Shown here: positions 54,126-64,000 of the stretch, one piece after another | How the letters are laid out: each line of letters opens with the position of its first letter | Numbering within the stretch: position 1 is the stretch's first letter | Source: Neoceratodus forsteri | Lineage: Eukaryota > Chordata > Ceratodontiformes > Ceratodontidae | Assembly (NCBI GenBank): GCA_016271365.2 | Contig: CM057454.1 | Span: forward strand, 458,705,501-458,769,500 | Length of the DNA: 64,000 nucleotides | Direction of reading: 5' to 3' | Notes under the pieces: generated by a model | What the model saw: only the letters and a program-made list of their open reading frames with translations | The model's database searches: none | Told to the model about the DNA's origin: nothing | Program-made: the position numbers and the translations under genes

Positions 54126-55885
54126 AGGACACAGACACCAACCAAATCTGTCTCAGAGGTATTTTTGAAAAATTGTTTTAGTTTCAGTTACCCTGTCCCA
54201 AATCCATTTAAAATCTTTGGCAGCTAAAATCAGTTGTCATCCAGAAATATGTCCAAGATCATGGCCACCAAAGTAGACAATGCAAACATGAGGAGCTGGA
54301 CATCTATGGCATGCTCGCTCAGTGGTAGATTTGAGTTGATGCCAATACATTCCACCTCCATTTATCCAAACAATATTGTACTCTAGTAGATCCAGACTGA
54401 TGCATTGGTTTAACTCCTTAAAAAAGTCTCCTCTCTTATTTAGGAGGTTCACACAATTCATACAATCTGTTTCTGACCCTTTATACATATATTGTTTGGC
54501 AGTGCTGTTGATCATTCAGTCTCAGACAGTAAAATGCACTGTAGGTAATGTGTTATATTTGCTGACTTTTCTAGTGAATTTGAGAATTAACTATGAAAAT
54601 GTTGAGTTCTTGTAATGAATGAATATGTTTAAATATGGAAAATTAAGTTTTATTGGGTAGTTTTGGAAATGCAGTCATAATGATTGTGCTATGACTTTTA
54701 AAAAAGATAAGTTAAAAACTGGATTTATTGATGTTTCAACATAGAACTGCTTCTTGCTATTGGTTGACTGTTATAAGTCAGTCTTAGACATTGCTTTTTG
54801 TTGCTAGGAGTGTTCATATTTATATTTGTATGTTTATGCTAATTAATGTTTCTTTTATTTTAGTTGTTCTTCAGTCATCAAAGACAATGCTTTCTTTTGA
54901 TAGGTTCCTCCAGGGTGCTTCAACAACAGAGTTGTCAATAGCCACTACAGTGATAGGTGAAATTTTGACTGTCAAAATTTTGCCTGTCTGAGTTGGAGTT
55001 GATTCAGGAGAGGGCAAAACAGTGGCTAAGCCAGCGCCGGTGTACAATGGGACCATTACAGTGACAACATTGAAATTGTCACTGTAATGGTCTTCACTGT
55101 TAAGATTTCATTGTTTTAACTGTATATAATTTTGATATAACATGAGCTTAGTTTCTGCAAGGTTTGCTTTTTATCAGCTAACCTTTTTTTCATTGATTGA
55201 TTTTTTTTTTTTGTTTTACAAATCACATTATACTGTAAATAGGCAACCAGTGCTTATTGAGGTTCTTTTTTGTCTGGCATTTGTGGTGGCAATGTATTGC
55301 AATTTATCTTTCTAGGATAAAGATGTAAGTGGGATAAAGCTGCATTTTGGTTTCTTATTTAGGTTCATGTTCATTTTTAAAGTTTAATTTATTTTTATGA
55401 GTTGAATATATAGTAATTATCTTTTTCAATTATTGTATCATTATTTTACTGGACAAGAAGTTTGTTACTAGATAGTTAGTGAAAGGTAGTTTTGGATATG
55501 AGTTCATGTTTTCTTTTATTAAAAAAAGGTTTAATAGATTAAGTAAGTTTTTATTTAAAGCAAAAGCTTATTAGGTGGTGTTATGTAAGTTTAGTTTTGA
55601 TTAAATAGTAGTGTTTATTCATAGATGTTTAAGCAGTTAATTTATGGTATCATTTCATAATTAGTTTTAATTTTACATACTGTAAATTTTATTTACAGTA
55701 TTTAGATGTTTGGGTTTATATATAGGTATAACTTTTATTTCAATTGATATCAAGTGTAGCATTTTACCAAATACATATGTGTTTATTTTAACAAAATGAT
55801 TGAGCTTTTTATAGATTTTGTTTTATGAATGAAATCTGGGGATGATTTTGTGATACTGACTTTTTATTCGGTAAGGTTTATTTAG
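54126..55885. other. AT-rich non-coding stretch
   Basis: No gene recognised. Contains T runs (55200-55214), long AT-rich tracts at 55120-55880 and the hairpin-forming segment annotated separately. Confidence 0.5.
54960..55092. repeat. Two strong hairpins
   Basis: AAATTTTGAC (54960-54969) and GTCAAAATTT (54971-54980) form a 10-bp perfect palindrome round one base. GACCATTACAGTGACAA (55051-55067) and TTGTCACTGTAATGGTC (55076-55092) are a 17-bp perfect inverted repeat with an 8-base loop. They might be MITE remnants. Confidence 0.8.
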
Positions 55886-56115
55886 AAACATAGAAGTTGT
55901 CAGCAGATAAAGACCACTTGGCCCACCTGGTCTGCCCAAAATTCCCTACCTATAGAGCCACCTGAGACCCGACTTGGACTCTGGCTTACATTACCTCTTG
56001 CTTCTAAGATTCCCTTGTGTCCTATCCCATGCATTCTTAGATCCTGTAACCATTCTAGCCCCCACCACTTCCTTCAGGAGGCTGTTCCATGTGTCCCCCG
56101 CCCTCTCCGTGAATA
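55886..56115 (-). pseudogene. CR1-like 3' end fragment
   Basis: The plus strand starts AGAAACATAGAAGTTGTCAG and goes on to CCACTTCCTTCAGGAGGC, the reverse complement of a CR1 3' UTR and ORF2 end, matching 57556-57800 in order but clearly diverged. 5'-truncated. L2 copy 2 starts right beyond it. Confidence 0.75.
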
Positions 56116-56429
56116 ATAATAAAAATAATAATACTAGCTTTATTTTTCAATCAATCAATCAATCAATCATGCTTTATTTATAAAAAATCACCTTTCCAGA
56201 ACCAAGGCACTTGCACAATACATAATTAAAATACACAAAAATAAAACAATATAATAAAATAAATTAACATAACATCATTAAAAATGAGGGTAAGCTAGGC
56301 TAAATAAATACATTTTCAGGGTTGCTTTCTTGCAATCTTGCACCCAATGAGGTAGAGAATTCCACAGGGTTGGGACCATGAAACTAAATGATCTGGCCCC
56401 TGATGTCTTCAAACGGACCCTGGGAATCT

Positions 56430-57550
56430 CTAGCAATCCTTCATCAGTGGATTGGAGAGGGCAGGGGGGCAGTAGATATGAAGAAGATCTTGCAGGTAGC
56501 TAGGTCCCTGGTCATGTAGGGCCTTAAAGGTCAGCAAACTGACCTTGAAGGTGATCTGCCACTGTACTGGCAGCCAGTGCAGTCCATGGAGGACAGGCAT
56601 TATATGACTGGTCCTAGAAGTACCAGTCAAAAGCCTGGCCACCACATTCTGCACTAGCTGCAAGTGGTGGATATCAACCCCAGGTAGCCCTAGGTAAATG
56701 GCATTGCAGTAGTTAAGGCGGGAGGTAACGAAGGCGTGGACCAAGATTGGATGATCATCAGAAGGAACCAAGTTCTTCACCCGGGCGATATTCCTCAGAT
56801 GGTAAAAAGAGGTTTTGACAACAGCCGACACCTGTAATTTAAGGTTCAGGCAATCATCAAGTATAACGCTCAGGTTCCACACCCGGTCTGAGGTGGCTAA
56901 CTGGGCACCTCCAAGCCAAAGACCCGAAGGTGATCCTGTCGGCAAACCCGCCTCCCGACAACCTGGGTCCACAACCAACAACTCAGTTTTTTCAGGGTTT
57001 AACCACAACCTACTCATGCGCATCCGATCCTGGATCTCGATGAGACAGTTGTTAAAGACCAAGACAGCATCATCCTGGCCAGGCACAAAGTACATGTACA
57101 GCTGAGTATCATCTGCATAGCAGTGAAAACTCAAGCTGTACCACCTAATAATCGCTCCCAATGGCAACATATACACCACAAACAACATGGGGCCAAGATG
57201 GAGCCCTGCTGTACTCCGCAGGATAGTGGGAGTGGTGGCGAGAAAAAAATCCCGGACACCACCCTCTGAGTTCTACCCTCGAGGAATGATCAAAACCAAC
57301 TGAGGACTGAACCAGACAGTCCACAGACAAATCACAGGAACTCCAACAGCACTCCATGGTCCACGGTATCAAATGCCTCAGAGAGATCTAGAATGACCAA
57401 GATGGAATGGGTCTTTCAATCTCTCACTATCAGAAGGTCATTTAGTACCCGGACAAGGGCCATCTCGGTACTATGTCTCTTCCTAAATCTGGACTGGAGA
57501 GAATCATAGACATTGTGGCTGGTCAAATGATCATCCAGCTGCAATGCAAC
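56430..57550 (-). pseudogene. L2-like reverse transcriptase, C-terminal half (copy 2)
   Basis: The frame 57188-56430 (252 codons) starts inside the palm: VYMLPLGAIIRWYSLSFHCY, then the catalytic YADDTQLYMYF at residues about 25-35, LWLNPEKTELLVVDPG, FYHLRNIARVKNLVPSDDHP, SRLNYCNAIYLGLPGVDIHH, LLTGTSRTSHIMPVLHGLHW and LLTFKALHDQGPSYLQDLL. These are thumb and C-terminal motifs of L2-like elements. YADD is intact. The palm N-terminal part at 57200-57550 is in other frames. Frameshifts disable it. Confidence 0.88.
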
Positions 57551-57555
57551 CACCT
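57551..57555. repeat. Short duplication at the CR1 tail insertion, left
   Basis: CACCT; repeated at 57982-57986. In L2 copy 1 the sequence occurs once (near 9538), so it is duplicated here. Confidence 0.55.
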
Positions 57556-57981
57556 AGAAACATAGAAACATAGAAGTTGACAGCACATAAGGACTGCAAG
57601 GCCCATCCAGTCTGCCCATTTCTTTTTCTACCTTATGAATGTGCCATAGGCCTTTGCTCTGTCAATGGCCTATCTATTCATACTCATCTGTATTGCTCCC
57701 TTATGCCTATCCCATGTCTGTTTGAAGCCCTGCACTGTATTCATATCCACCACTTCCTGAAGTAGGCCATTCCATGCATCTACCACCCTTTCTGTGAAAA
57801 AGAACTTCCTCACATTACCCCTTAATCAGCCTCCCTCTAATCTCATGCTGTGTCCTCTTGTCCTGCTACTTTTCTTATATTGAAACATGTAAGACTCTTT
57901 CACTTGGTTAATGCTCTTAAGGTGTTTGAATGTTTCAATTATATCACCTCTCTCCCTCCTTTGCTCTAGGGTATACATATA
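57556..57981 (-). mobile_element. 5'-truncated CR1 insertion in L2 copy 2
   Basis: 3' end at 57556 (AGAAACATAGAAACATAGAA on the plus strand), 5' end at 57981. Nearly collinear with 47531-47960 of CR1 copy 3. Contains only the 3' UTR and the last part of ORF2 (YTLEQRRERGDIIETFKHLK). Flanked by CACCT. Confidence 0.9.
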
Positions 57982-58992
57982 CACCTTCTCAATAACCTTA
58001 CCCACAAAGGGTAGGTTAGAGACAGGCCTGTAGCTAGCCAGACAGTCTGGGTCCATGGAGGGCTTCTTAAGAAGGGGCCAAACCACGGCTTCCTTCAGGG
58101 GATCAAGAAAGATCCCCCTCTCCAAAGACAACCAGACTATCTTGGCAAGGACCGGGCAGATTTTATCCACACATCCTACTAAAAGGCATGTGGTGCCCAG
58201 GTCCAAACTACAGTTGGTCGGTCGCAGCGACTGGACGATCATCACAATGTCATTGACTGTGGGTAGGTCGAAGTCAAACCACACAAACTGGGTGTCCAAC
58301 ATCTCCTGCTGACCACCACAACTTCTATTTGAGAGAGTTAGGAGGAGATCGGAGCTGATTGTGGCAACCTTATCTGTGAAGAATCGAGCAAACTTCTCAC
58401 ACCGTTCCTGTGAAAAAACACTTTCAAACTGAAGACAGATTGGATTGCACAATCTGTCCACAGTCTGGAAGAGCTGGGCTGGTTGATTCTGCACAGCAGC
58501 AATTTCCCTGGGCAGGAATTCTGCCTTCTTATGGGTAATTGCTGATTGATAGACCTGATAATGGTCCATCAAGCTAAGCCTATCACACTCCAGGCCCGAC
58601 TTCTGCCAACACCTCTCAAGCCTTCGTCCCCCTCTCCTCAACTCCCTCAAGGTCTCATCAAACCAAGGAGACCTGGGGCGGAGAGTGAGGGGATGAACAC
58701 AAACTGGAGCAATGGAATCCAGAGTCCCTACCACTGCCTTATTATAGGCAAGTACCAGGTCCCCGGGATCCATGCATTCACTCGGTAGACTCGATAGGTC
58801 CAGCACTGCCATCAGACCCTCCAGAGAAACACCCCTCAAAGGGCAGTACTGGACCATATCTGTAGGGGATGGCCTACTGGTGGGGCAGGAAACTGAACCC
58901 AATGGTGTGATGGTCAGACCACCCGACTGGTTCGGCCACCAAGTCAGATATCTCCATCCCCAGGAGAAACACCAAGTCCAATGAATGACCAT
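57826..58992 (-). pseudogene. Chimeric L2-CR1 open frame (388 codons)
   Basis: Residues about 1-337 are L2-like ORF2: end of the endonuclease, the linker (RSPWFDETLRELRRGGRRLE, SAITHKKAEFLPREIAAVQ), and the reverse-transcriptase start (LKEAVVWPLLKKPSMDPDCL, ASYRPVSNLPFVGKVIEK). The remainder is CR1 ORF2 C-terminus (MYTLEQRRERGDIIETFKHL and on to SRTRGHSMRLEGG), joined in frame by the CR1 insertion at 57981. It is the longest open frame in the window, yet an accident of nesting rather than a working gene: it lacks the endonuclease N-terminus and the catalytic palm. The L2 part without stops shows the host copy was young when hit. Confidence 0.85.
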
Positions 58993-59640
58993 CTATATGG
59001 GTCGAGGAGGAAATAACCTGTGTGAAGCCCAGAGAATTCATCAGCTGGAGGAAGTCCTGACCAATGTTATGTCGACAAAGAAGTCCTCAAATTCCTGCAG
59101 GAAAACATTCCCATTACCTGGAGGATGGTAAATGAGAAGAATCCTGCACCCCACACCCTCACCCATGATACATTCAAAGGAGTTGGTGGTTTCCACTGGT
59201 ACCTCCACCAGGTTTAGTTCCGATCTAAAACAGATGGCCACTCCCCCGCTCCTATGATCCAACCTCAGATGGTGTATCACTGAATACCCGGCTGGTATAG
59301 CTGAAGCCAACACAGGGCCAGCATTTTCATCCAGCCAAGTCTCGGTGATGCACACCAGGTCCGATGACCCAACAAGATCAGCTATTATAGCAGTCTTGTT
59401 TTTAATGGACCTGGCATTACATAACACCGTCCAAGTCACCGGTGATGACTGAGCTGCCTGCCTGCTACACGTAGAACCCTTGGATATGGGAATCAGGCAG
59501 GGAGGACCCCTCTCCTGAACCCATTTCACCCCAGGGTGTCTTCTTGTTCCCATTGTCTCAATCCACCCACTCCTTTCTATTCCCCCACCAGGCCCTGCCC
59601 CGGCTTCCTTCTCATCACAATCCCCAGGGCCCGACACCAT
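58993..59640 (-). pseudogene. L2-like endonuclease N-terminal half (copy 2)
   Basis: A 199-codon frame (59640-59041). Upstream residues 1-66 are Gly- and Pro-rich. From about residue 67: TVLCNARSIKNKTAIIADLV, LVCITETWLDENAGPVLA, SVIHHLRLDHRSGGVAI and ILLIYHPPGN, the APE endonuclease landmarks (N, E). A frameshift near 59080 separates it from the rest at 58992. Matches copy 1 at 10661-11188. Confidence 0.88.
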
Positions 59641-60640
59641 CTATATACCTTTGGGGACAGTGGAGGACACCTAAAAGGGCAGAGGTCTTTAAGCCTGGAG
59701 GGGGAATAATGCCTGACCATCTCAGCACCTTCCCAGCACCTCTTCACACACTCAGCGATCACCCAAAATAACTTCCACACCAACACCACTTATCCACACC
59801 ACACTTACACACTCAACCACTCAGCTTTCCAATCATACACCACACACCCTACAAACACCAAAATACAATAAATAAACATAAAATACCAGATAAACAGAGC
59901 AGATAAAAATGATAACTTAGTTAAAAGGAGATTGCCACAGTTCTCTTCAACAAGTGATTTACAACCTCTGGGAGCTCTCACCTCACCAGAGAAATAAACA
60001 AAAATGTCTCCCTAAACCAATCTCTCACTTTGGTTGGGGGTACATCATACCAATTTTTAAACTGTTTGCAATAGAACAGGACACTCTCACTGTCCACCAG
60101 GCAAAAGGACAAAAAGAAGGATAGTCTGACCATATATCCAGGAGCAGTCTTCTGGGCGATAAATCTCAAGCCATTCTGAGCAAGTTATTTCTTGAAATCC
60201 ATCAAGGTCTAGAATTCAGTAGGCCTCCACAGGGAAATCTGCTTCTCTCCAAGCCACCAAACCATCCCCTGAGAAGAAAGCCACCGGGAGATCTAAGCGC
60301 AAAAAGATCTCGGTGTTGTACAGGCTCATCAGCCTCCTCCCCGCCGAGACCAACAAGGACAATGCACCATATGCTCATCCTCCAACAACCACAGGCACAG
60401 TCCTCTGCACCACCAATCACCCAGCAGCACTCCCCAGGTTCAGGTTAGGGCAATATGGGCAGCAACAAATCCCCTCTAACCTTCTTGTAGAGGCAGATGA
60501 TAAAGCGATCCAGTCAGCAAAGCAAACAGCCATAGCAGCCTCACCAAAAGTCAACAGGAAGCCAAACAGCCCAACCTTGGCAACAGTACCTCCACTCTGC
60601 TTGCAATCCATTTTATTGCACCTTTCTGCAGCCAAGCTTT
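59641..60640 (-). other. Upstream region of L2 copy 2 and unassigned sequence
   Basis: Probably ORF1 or 5' UTR of the L2-like LINE. Weak frames of 60-110 codons on both strands without a domain. No junction to other sequence could be fixed between 59800 and 60640. Confidence 0.4.
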
Positions 60641-60644
60641 AAGA

Positions 60645-61745
60645 ACAAAGTACTTCCTCACATTTCTCCTTAGCCTACTCCCCCTCCAGTTTCATATTGT
60701 GTCTCCTTGTCCTTGAGCATCTTTTCCTTTGGAAAATGCTCCCTTCCTGTACCTTGTTTATCCCAGTGAGGTACTTGAATGTCTCTATCATATTTTCCCC
60801 TCCTGTCCCTGTCCTCTAGGGAGTAGATATTAAAATCCTTGAACCTCTCTTTGTAGGGTTTTTGATGTAGGCCCTACACCATTTTGGTTGCTTTCCTTTG
60901 TACTGCCTCCACCCTATGTTCTTTTGGAGATGGAGCCTTCAGAACTGTACACAGTACTCGAGTTGGGGTCTCAACAGTGTTCTATACAGGGGCATTATTA
61001 CCTCCCTCCTTCTGCTGGTGATACCTCTCCCTATGCATCTGAGCATCCTGCTAGCTTTTCCCACTGCCTTATCACACTGTTTAGCTACCTTTAGGTCATT
61101 CAAAATGATCGCTCCCAGGTCCCTTTCTTGCTTTGTGACTGTTAATACCACCCCTGCTAGTTGGTATGTTGTCCCCGGGTTTATGTGCCCCATGTGCATG
61201 ATTTTGCACTTTTTTGCATTAAAACCCAGCTGCCAAAGCCATGGCCATTCTTTCAGTTTTTTTTAATCATCCCTCTTTCAGTCTACTCCCCGTTGTGTCT
61301 ACTCTGTTGCAGTTTTGTGTCATCTGCAAACAGGCATACTTTCCCTTACAGTCATACTATAATGTCACTAATAAAGACATTGAAGAGGGCCGGGCCTAGT
61401 ACTGATCCTTGTGGCACCCCACTAGTCACTTTGACTACTCCAGAAAGGGTGCCATTTACCATCAACCTCTGACTTCTATTGCTCAGCCAACTTTCAACCC
61501 ATTTTACTACTTTAGGCCCTACTTCTAGGCTCTCCAGCTTGCTTATCAGCCTCTATGTGTAACAGTGTTGAAGGCCTTGCTGAAATCCAGGTAGGCCACA
61601 TCCACTGCTCCTCCTTGATCCACCTCCTTGGTCATGTAATCAAAAAACTTGATCCGGTCTGTCTGGCAAGACTGCCCCATGTAGACCACTGGCAACAAGG
61701 TATTCCCCAATTGGTATCCAGTGAACACGACATCCACAATTGAGC
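60645..61745 (-). pseudogene. CR1 copy 5, 5'-truncated
   Basis: Minus strand. The reverse transcriptase starts at about 61700 ([39 protein letters not shown]), passes the palm near 61300-61400 ([22 protein letters not shown]; the FADD box region near 61320 is degraded), and the C-terminal part at 60939-61199 is open (LTVTKQERDLGAIILNDLKV, MLRCIGRGITSRRREVIMPL). It ends at about 60645 without the terminal CATAGAAACATAG word, so the 3' tip is missing. Confidence 0.85.
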
Positions 61746-63330
61746 ACCTACAAAAGCATCGATACAATTACAGTGCCTGTGTTCAGGGTTACCTGGCAGG
61801 GTAGTGCACGGATACCGGGGTGGGTGAGGTAGAACGAGAGGAAGCTACATGCGTACGTGTGCTCACATGCATGGAGGAGAGGAAAGGGATGGAATATATG
61901 TTGTAGGGGGTGTGATGGGCAGCTGCTGAGCTTGTCCGCTAGCACGGTTGGGAGGTGCAGGGTTCGGGTCTGGCAAGGCACATTTTTTTTTGCCGACAGC
62001 CAGCTTTTTAATTTTTGCAAGTATTTCACCCTCTCGACATGAACCCCCTGGAGTTGAGAATCCTTTAGTAGGGCACCCTCTTCCCAGTCACCATGAGTCT
62101 GCATCACTGAAATTCATTTTCAGTGATGCACACTCGCCATAACGGCTATCGCTATTCTGTGATCACCGTTATCACATAGAACATAGAATAAAAAATAATA
62201 GAAGAACTGTCAAAAGATTTTGCTTAAAATGTACTTCATGGTTAAAGCCACTTTGTATTTGTTTTTTTTTTTCTGTTTTTTTTAAACTGTGATTCTATGC
62301 GTTAAGGAGAATATATCTTAGAGATCTGGAAATCCCAAACTTTAAAAAAAAGTTACTTAAAAACCTGAAACAGTGTAGCCTCCGTCCAAGTTGGAGGCTT
62401 TTTATTTGTTACTATGTGTTTCTGAGTGTTATCATGTATATAGAGTAATCCACCCCCCAACCAACACCCCACCAGGAATCATCCAAAATGTTGGTTCTCC
62501 ATTAGTAGCTACTATATGTCCACAGAATATATTATATAAAATAATGATAGCAAGGTCCTTGTTTTTGGAACTGTATATTTATTCTATTTTCTTTTGACAG
62601 AGGTTTTAAAGTACAAAAATATGGAGTGAAGAAACATAAAATGAGGAATCATCAATGAAGTTGGAATTTAACTTTTGTATATATAACTTTATCACTCATG
62701 ACTGTGTAATGTGAAATGAATGGACTAATTAATTAGTAATCAATTCATCTAATATGGTTACTAGCAGTTTGTTGTGACAAAAACACAAGCTCTTTAGTCT
62801 ACAAGTTAAGAAACACATGAAAGATATACAATTGGAAATCTGAAAGCAATTTATTTAAAGGTGTCATTATTTGTTTTTAATTGGGTGAAACACTTTATTC
62901 ACAAAGGTATTTAATAGTGATATGATGTATAATCAATTAAAGAAAGTGATTGGTGCAAGTTTTAATTAATGTACTAATTTAAATATGTTCACTATGTGGT
63001 TCTGGCATTCTCTGTGGAAGCACTGAATGGTGCAAAACATAAGGATCTGTCTGGAGCTGCATAGAGCGTGGGCTGGTGCTGCTAAATAAATGTTAAACTA
63101 CTAAGAAAGCAGTTTGTCTGTCGTTTGTGAGGAGGGTGTGTGCGCTTGTTCTTTTTCATGAGTGTATGTACTTTTGCAAGGCTGCACCACAGACCATGAG
63201 CCAGTTCTTCATTGCTTCTGGACATTTAAGTTTTAATTGAACCTGGCATGGGTAAAGTAAAAAACCGCCTCCATGCTATTTTTCTCCAGCCCGGCTTGGA
63301 AATATTTATATTAAGTCGCTAGATGGTAAA
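61746..63330. other. Unrecognised, AT-rich from 62170 on
   Basis: No gene or element recognised. Holds paired hairpins at 62100-62172 (separate entry), T runs at 62258-62283 and short AT-biased frames only. Confidence 0.4.
62100..62172. repeat. Paired hairpins
   Basis: TGCATCACTGAAA (62100-62112) with TTTCAGTGATGCA (62118-62130), 13 bp perfect with a 5-base loop. ATAACGG (62139-62145) with CCGTTAT (62166-62172). Confidence 0.75.
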
Positions 63331-63379
63331 CCCTAGTAATGGGAGCAGCAATCCAGAAGTTAATAGCTTGTTTGACTCT

Positions 63380-64000
63380 TTATTTTCAGAAGAAACACAG
63401 AATCCTATTTTACAGGACATGGCAACATATGTGACTTCAGTGGACAGCAGTGGGAGCGATCGAGCTACTGGCAGTAATTGAGATAATTTCTATCTTGTGG
63501 AATGACTGGCTACTTGAATCAGGAGGCTTCAGTGGCAAGAGAAGACTATGGCAGTATACTTGGAGGTACATAGAGCCCCTAGAGGGCTAAGAATTTTTGA
63601 AAATACCTACATTTGGGGAAGATAGAAAGCCATTCATTAAGGAATGGGAGCAAATTATGGTGGAGACCTCCGATAAGTTAATTGACTTAAGCAAATGGGA
63701 GAGTGTAATATTACAAAATGAAGTTAAGACTGCTTTAAAAGAACAGGAGACCGTTGTAGCAGTGTTTAAAGAACATTCTGATTTTGAAAGATGCCAGACA
63801 CAATTTAAGAAATATATGAAAGAATATGATCTTAAGATCCAGTCACAAAGGAAAAATCATTTTTTGAGGGACTTCAATGACTATAAATTTGGCATGATTT
63901 TTAATTGGAAAAAACAAAGGGTGCTTGTGATACTACTGCTTCTACATCTGAACCTGGGGCTGTGCCGGGAACGTTAGATGGTAGTGAAGGGACTATTTGT
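63380..64000 (+). pseudogene. Possible Penelope-like element, N-terminal region (runs off the window)
   Basis: Frame pieces around 63560 give YLEVHRAPRGLRIFE. Then an open frame from 63597 (126 codons) reads KIPTFGEDRKPFIKEWEQIM, KLIDLSKWESVILQNEVKTA and NHFLRDFNDYKFGMIFNW. The order P-R-G-L-R, a long helical spacer and R-D-x-x-D-Y-x-x-x-x-(I/V)-(F/Y)-x-W resembles the segment upstream of the reverse transcriptase in vertebrate Penelope-like elements. Frameshifts at about 63597 and after 63930 suggest a pseudogene. The transcriptase would lie past 64000. Moderately supported: an unrelated gene is possible. Confidence 0.45.

Larger units (their letters stand above)
56140..60300 (-). mobile_element. 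L2-like LINE copy 2
   Basis: Same family as copy 1. 3' tail is a 4-bp microsatellite (AATC on the plus strand) at 56145-56168. Reverse transcriptase, endonuclease and an upstream region follow on the minus strand. It is interrupted by a CR1 tail at 57556-57981. The 5' limit is not clear: sequence up to about 60640 could belong to its 5' UTR. Confidence 0.85.

Overview
The window is vertebrate-type genomic DNA made almost wholly of transposable elements. I find no host protein-coding gene, rRNA, tRNA gene or CRISPR array, and no bacterial-style operon. The mix of CR1 and L2-like LINEs, an L1 relative, a DIRS tyrosine-recombinase retroelement, hAT transposons, SINEs and a probable Penelope-like fragment fits an amphibian best, perhaps a caecilian; a reptile, lungfish or other repeat-rich vertebrate is possible. 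The species call is inference. Almost every reading frame is frameshifted or carries stops, so coding entries are given as pseudogenes with approximate ends.

Layout. 1-1226: unrecognised. 1227-11240: one minus-strand L2-like LINE cut in two by a 6.9-kb hAT-like element (1644-8543) flanked by a perfect 8-bp target duplication; that element holds a minisatellite, a LINE with 138-bp 5' repeats and a small hairpin. 11355-23543: a minus-strand L1-like LINE flanked by a 12-bp target duplication, with a 5.8-kb DIRS element (17042-22813) inserted in its ORF1. 24106-28800: a CR1 with 5' repeats, ORF1 and ORF2 (plus strand). 28801-30700: mostly unrecognised, with one tRNA-derived SINE candidate. 30720-34560: a second LINE type (L2/Rex1-like), carrying a MIR-like SINE.

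34638-41474 holds three large palindromic foldback elements (called A, B and C) in 6.8 kb. They share GGGC-type ends, a 3-bp AAT/ATT target duplication, tandem repeats inside both arms and a palindromic centre, and have no coding capacity. Between them lie degraded L1-ORF1-like and other remnants. This family is the most novel-looking structure in the window.

42420-54125 is a CR1 cluster: a near-complete plus-strand CR1 carrying a 318-bp hAT MITE with a perfect 8-bp duplication, then another plus-strand CR1 split by a full-length minus-strand CR1 of about 5.3 kb with its 5' repeats. 54126-55885 is AT-rich with strong hairpins. 55886-61745 is a CR1 tail, a second minus-strand L2-like LINE (with a CR1 tail inserted so that a 388-codon chimeric frame spans the junction) and a further 5'-truncated CR1. 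61746-63400 is unrecognised, and the window closes on an open frame resembling the N-terminal region of Penelope-like elements.

The nesting gives a relative order of insertion: L2 before hAT; L1 before DIRS; CR1 copy 4 before CR1 copy 3; CR1 copy 2 before its hAT MITE; L2 copy 2 before the CR1 tail.
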